A stretch of 6,726 nt of DNA from Dehalococcoidales bacterium. Lineage in GTDB: Bacteria; Chloroflexota; Dehalococcoidia; Dehalococcoidales; UBA2162. The stretch is taken from contig JAUSGV010000167.1 in the NCBI GenBank assembly GCA_030648675.1, positions 1 through 6,726 of the forward strand. The letters are read 5' to 3'. The notes below the pieces were generated by a model, which was not told the origin of the DNA, made no database searches, and was given only the letters and a program-made list of their open reading frames with translations. Positions 4,139-6,726 of the stretch are shown here, piece after piece. Both the position numbers and the translations under genes were made by a program. Positions within the stretch are counted from its first letter, which is position 1. Each line of letters starts with the position of its first letter.

Positions 4139-5062
4139 ATGAAACAAGATATAGAGCGATTTTTATCCTATCTGACCGTAGAGAAAGGCTTTTCCGGCAA
4201 TACTATAGCCGCATATCGAAACGATCTTTTTCACGACCTGGCGACCTATGCCGAACAGGCGATCAGCGAGCGGGGTGCCATGCCGTCGTGGACTAATTTC
4301 AGCCGTCAGGACATGCTCGGCTACATGCTCGGTTTGAAAGAAAGAGGTTATGCCGCGACTACCCAGGCGAGAAAGGTAGCGGCGACGAAGTCGTTCCTCA
4401 ACTTCATGGTGGCGGAAGGTGCCTTGAAGGGGAATCCTACTGAGAACGTCGATTCGCCGAAGGTCGGCCGCCCGCTGCCCAGGCCGATGTCGATAAACCA
4501 AGTGCTGCGCCTGCTCGAGCAGCCGGCAAAATTAGGGATGTCCGAAGCCAGGAGAGACAAGGCGATGCTGCGCCTGCTCTACGCCAGCGGCATGAGGGTC
4601 AGCGAACTGGTCGCGCTGAATCTGGACGATATTATCAAAGACGACGGGTGTGTGCGCTGCTTCGGTAAGGGCAACAAGGAAAGGCTCATCCCGATCGTTC
4701 CGGCGATAGCGGCGGTCCAGGAATATGTGGTTGAATGCCGTCCCAGACTGGTCAGCGATAGCAAAGAAAAGGCCATGTTCGTCAACCGCCGCGGCAAGAG
4801 ACTCACCAGGCAGGGTTTATGGCAGATATTGAAGAGATACGTGAAATCAGCGGAACTGGGAGATAAAATTACGCCCCATACCTTGCGGCACAGTTTCGCT
4901 ACCCATATGCTGAGTGGCGGAGCGGACCTGAGGTCGGTTCAGGAGTTGCTCGGGCATGCCAACATTTCGACGACCCAGGTTTACACGCATCTGACGTCGG
5001 AGCACGTTCGCAATACCTACGATAGATCGCATCCGAGGGCCAAAGCGGCGAAAAGCGAATAA
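4139..5062 (+). CDS. xerD: XerD-like tyrosine recombinase
   Basis: The 307-residue protein has an N-terminal SAM-like core-binding domain (about residues 1-95; FLSYLTVEKGFSGNTIAAYRNDL). The catalytic domain (about 115-300) has the complete residue set: R153 (SGMRVSEL), K177 (GKGNKERLIPI), H247 and R250 (HTLRHSFATHML), H273 (LGHANISTTQ) and the nucleophile Y282 (VYTH). Spacing between these residues equals that of E. coli XerD. Xer recombinases resolve chromosome dimers at dif during division. Size, lack of extra domains and the chromosomal setting favour a housekeeping Xer over a phage integrase; XerC versus XerD cannot be fully settled, though the N-terminus is XerD-like. The ATG is preceded by AGGAGA at six bases. 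It is probably first in an operon with the two membrane proteins downstream (29-bp gap). Confidence 0.85.
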   Translation: MKQDIERFLSYLTVEKGFSGNTIAAYRNDLFHDLATYAEQAISERGAMPSWTNFSRQDMLGYMLGLKERGYAATTQARKVAATKSFLNFMVAEGALKGNPTENVDSPKVGRPLPRPMSINQVLRLLEQPAKLGMSEARRDKAMLRLLYASGMRVSELVALNLDDIIKDDGCVRCFGKGNKERLIPIVPAIAAVQEYVVECRPRLVSDSKEKAMFVNRRGKRLTRQGLWQILKRYVKSAELGDKITPHTLRHSFATHMLSGGADLRSVQELLGHANISTTQVYTHLTSEHVRNTYDRSHPRAKAAKSE

Positions 5063-5091
5063 ACCCGGAACGAACGCTTAAGGAGTACGAC

Positions 5092-5361
5092 ATGCCTGGC
5101 AAATCTCGTAGACAGAAGGAAAAGAGGTTTTTTAGGCCGGTGGCTGTTTCCGAGCAGCCGGCTTCTATCATCCCGCCGGCCGTAACGGTTACGCTTAATA
5201 AACCTTCACCCGTCGTGAAATCCGCGGCAGCCCCGGCATCTGCAGCGGCAAAGGCAGCCGCCGCGGCATCCAGTTATATTAACCGGGAGTTGCTTACTAT
5301 TACGCTGATGACCGGTGTTATGCTGGTCGTCGTGATAATAGTATCCATCATTTCGCGCTGA
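5092..5361 (+). CDS. Small Ala-rich single-pass membrane protein of unknown function
   Basis: The 89-residue protein has a strongly basic N-terminus (KSRRQKEKRFFR, residues 4-15), then a Pro/Val-rich stretch (about 16-43) and a low-complexity Ala-rich linker (about 44-61). One hydrophobic segment near the C-terminus (about 67-87, LLTITLMTGVMLVVVIIVSII) ends in Arg. The basic N-terminus should stay in the cytoplasm, so it looks like a C-terminally anchored protein with a flexible cytoplasmic arm. AAGGAG lies seven bases before the ATG. Gaps of 29 bp upstream and 23 bp downstream suggest an operon with the recombinase and the SpoIIM-like protein. I recognise no family and infer no function. Confidence 0.7.
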   Translation: MPGKSRRQKEKRFFRPVAVSEQPASIIPPAVTVTLNKPSPVVKSAAAPASAAAKAAAAASSYINRELLTITLMTGVMLVVVIIVSIISR

Positions 5362-5384
5362 AGATAACCGGTTTCCGGGAAAGT

Positions 5385-5942
5385 ATGAGCTTCAGGTGGT
5401 GGCTTTTTACAACAATTACTCTTTTCATTATCGGATTGTTGTTCGGCGTGATCGCCTACAATAACGTCCCGGCTTCTCTCGGCACCGAAACGGCAGATCT
5501 TCAGAAGATGAGCGAGTGGATATTGTCGCTGCCGCCGCCGCTGACGATGGCCGCAATATTTGTAAAAAACATGCTGGCTGTAGCCGCGAGTATTATCTTG
5601 AGTCCCGTCTTTCTGCTGGTGCCGGTAATGACGCTGCTGGTAAACGGCTGGATTATCGGCCTCCTTTCCGCTGCGGTCATTCACGAACAGTCTGTCGGTT
5701 ATTTGCTGTCCGGTCTGCTTCCCCACGGCGTTTTCGAGCTTCCGGCTTTATTCATGGGCGAAGCTGTGGCTTTCAGTATCGGAACTGCCGTTATCCGGGC
5801 ATTGTTTAAAAACCAGACTGCCGACCTGAAAGCCAACATCAAGCGAGACGGGCGCTACCTGTTACCTATCGTCATCCTTTTCCTGGTGGCTGCCGCCATC
5901 GAGACTTACGTGACTCCGGTAGTTTTGAAATTGGCAATATAA
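5385..5942 (+). CDS. SpoIIM-family (DUF95) integral membrane protein
   Basis: The 185-residue hydrophobic protein has an N-terminal membrane segment (about 5-25), a soluble loop, two close hydrophobic segments (about 53-97, with FVKNMLAV and SPVFLLVPVMTLLVNGWIIG), another at about 110-140 containing the signature LPHGVFELPALFMGEAVAF, and a last one at 158-182 with AAAIETYVTP. The PHG-FELPA and IE-Y-TP motifs are typical of the stage II sporulation protein M/DUF95 family (PF01944). In Bacilli, SpoIIM belongs to the engulfment complex. In non-sporulating bacteria and archaea the role of relatives is unknown, and nothing else here suggests sporulation. The ribosome binding site is weak (GGGAAAG before the ATG), and the 23-bp gap suggests coupling to the gene upstream. 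Confidence 0.8.
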   Translation: MSFRWWLFTTITLFIIGLLFGVIAYNNVPASLGTETADLQKMSEWILSLPPPLTMAAIFVKNMLAVAASIILSPVFLLVPVMTLLVNGWIIGLLSAAVIHEQSVGYLLSGLLPHGVFELPALFMGEAVAFSIGTAVIRALFKNQTADLKANIKRDGRYLLPIVILFLVAAAIETYVTPVVLKLAI

Positions 5943-5960
5943 ACTTTCAAGGGTTATAAT
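5931..5960 (+). promoter_or_regulatory. Promoter of the EF-G-like gene
   Basis: TTGGCA (5931-5936) and a perfect TATAAT (5955-5960) are separated by 18 bp. The -35 box lies inside the last codons of the SpoIIM-like gene. The leader to the ATG at 5993 would be about 25 bases, so this gene is probably transcribed separately from, or in addition to, the upstream operon. Confidence 0.7.
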
Positions 5961-5992
5961 AGATGAAATGACTTAAATAGGTTGGTGAAGAG

Positions 5993-6726
5993 ATGGAGCA
6001 ATTCGGTTTGGAGAACATCCGTAACCTGGCGCTACTCTCGCATGCTGGAGCCGGCAAGACCTCGCTGGCCGAAGCCATCCTGTTTACCACCGGTGCCGTA
6101 AGTCGATTTGGGAAGGTCGACGAAGGTACTACCACCTCGGATTACGACCCCATTGAAATCAAAAGGCGCATGAGCATCAATCTCTCGGTGCTCCCCTGCC
6201 GGTGGCAAAAAACCAAGATCAATCTTCTGGATACCCCGGGATATTCTGATTTCGTCGCCGAAGTAAAAGCCGCCATACGCGTGAGCGAAGGGGCTTTGAT
6301 CGTTGTCTGTGCTGCTTCCGGCGTCGAAGTCGGTACCGAACAGGTCTGGGGTTACTCCGGCGAAGCGGGCCTGCCGCGGCTCATCATGGTCAACAAGATG
6401 GACCGGGAAAACGCAGATTTCAATAAAGCGGTCAAGGAAATCCAGGATAAACTGGGGGCGAAGTGCCTGCCGGTACAGCTTCCCATCGGGGCACATGCTA
6501 CGTTTACCGGTGTTATCGATCTCCTGGCCCGCAAAAGCTACACCGGGAAAGCGGCCAATGAAGGCGAAGTGCCGGCCGAGTTGAAAAATCAGGTCGATGC
6601 CCTCCACGAGAAGCTGGTGGAAGCTATCGCCGAAGTGGACGATTCGCTGCTGGAAAGATACCTCGGCGGTGAAGAGATCAGCCTCGACGAACTAGATAAA
6701 GGCTTAAGAAAGGCCGTTGTGACGGG
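5993..6726 (+). CDS. Elongation factor G-like translational GTPase (EF-G paralogue), 5' part
   Basis: The 244 visible residues cover the GTPase domain and run off the right edge. The P-loop SHAGAGKTS is at 16-24, the switch I end IKRRMSINLS at 56-65 (canonical EF-G has RGITI), G3 is DTPGYSDF at 80-87, and G4 is NKMD at 134-137. An EF-G-specific insert with GVIDLL and an acidic helical stretch follow. Canonical EF-G has DTPGH; here the catalytic His position is Tyr84. This marks the EF-G-like paralogue (often annotated fusA or EF-G2) found beside a true fusA in many bacteria. Its role in translocation or ribosome rescue is uncertain. The start ATG at 5993 follows GGTGAAGAG, a mediocre Shine-Dalgarno sequence, and begins the typical short MEQFGLENIRNLALL lead-in. 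Confidence 0.85.
   Translation, partial: MEQFGLENIRNLALLSHAGAGKTSLAEAILFTTGAVSRFGKVDEGTTTSDYDPIEIKRRMSINLSVLPCRWQKTKINLLDTPGYSDFVAEVKAAIRVSEGALIVVCAASGVEVGTEQVWGYSGEAGLPRLIMVNKMDRENADFNKAVKEIQDKLGAKCLPVQLPIGAHATFTGVIDLLARKSYTGKAANEGEVPAELKNQVDALHEKLVEAIAEVDDSLLERYLGGEEISLDELDKGLRKAVVT

Noticed and set aside
4139..5062. XerD-like recombinase as the integrase of the tRNA-flanked element
   Set aside because: It lies about 2.2 kb outside the putative boundaries, on the other strand and in a different operon, and looks like a housekeeping Xer. Mobilisation in trans cannot be excluded but has no support here.
6032..6607. 191-codon minus-strand open frame
   Set aside because: It is antisense to the GTPase domain of the EF-G-like gene and is a codon-bias shadow.

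Overview
The window looks like a piece of a bacterial chromosome with moderate G+C. It carries an initiator tRNA with bacterial hallmarks, sigma70-type promoters, intrinsic terminators and Shine-Dalgarno sites. The gene content (a GYD-domain protein, a DUF4070-type B12-binding radical SAM protein, a XerD-like recombinase, a SpoIIM-family membrane protein and an EF-G paralogue) reminds me of uncultured anaerobes such as Dehalococcoidia/Chloroflexota. That placement is inference from general knowledge, not proven by anything in the sequence.

Left part (1-2057, minus strand). At the edge is a PAS-domain gene interrupted by an apparent one-base deletion at about 44-46; the missing end of the PAS domain resumes in another frame up to the window edge. 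An AT-rich gap of about 380 bases follows, then a GYD-domain protein. Next is a type II toxin-antitoxin pair (RHH antitoxin, RelE/ParE toxin), and then an initiator tRNA-Met(CAT) with its own promoter and terminator.

The most striking structure is a perfect 19-bp copy of the tRNA 3' end. It lies 697 bp from the real tRNA end, just past the toxin stop codon, and has a second intrinsic terminator behind it. The segment between the two copies contains the whole toxin-antitoxin pair and a replacement terminator. It therefore reads like a miniature integrated element that entered the 3' end of the tRNA-fMet gene and left the tRNA intact.

Centre (2058-2555). This non-coding spacer separates the leftward genes from the rightward genes. 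It holds a short direct-repeat stretch, a row of five palindromic units (two of them palindromes nested inside palindromes), and a good sigma70 promoter with direct repeats around its -10 box. Two perfect DnaA-box sequences lie 642 bp apart (start to start), one inside the putative element and one in the leader of the radical SAM gene.

Right part (2556-6726, plus strand). The radical SAM gene (HpnP-like/DUF4070 architecture; true start probably a TTG at 2556) is followed by a likely operon: a XerD-like tyrosine recombinase with a full catalytic set, an 89-residue Ala-rich single-pass membrane protein, and a SpoIIM-family membrane protein. A separate promoter then drives an EF-G paralogue that runs off the right edge. 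Its switch regions differ from canonical EF-G: DTPGY replaces DTPGH, and RRMSI replaces RGITI.

I found no CRISPR array or transposase, and no clearly new multi-gene system. The best candidate for something undescribed is the tRNA-fMet-flanked toxin-antitoxin mini-element.
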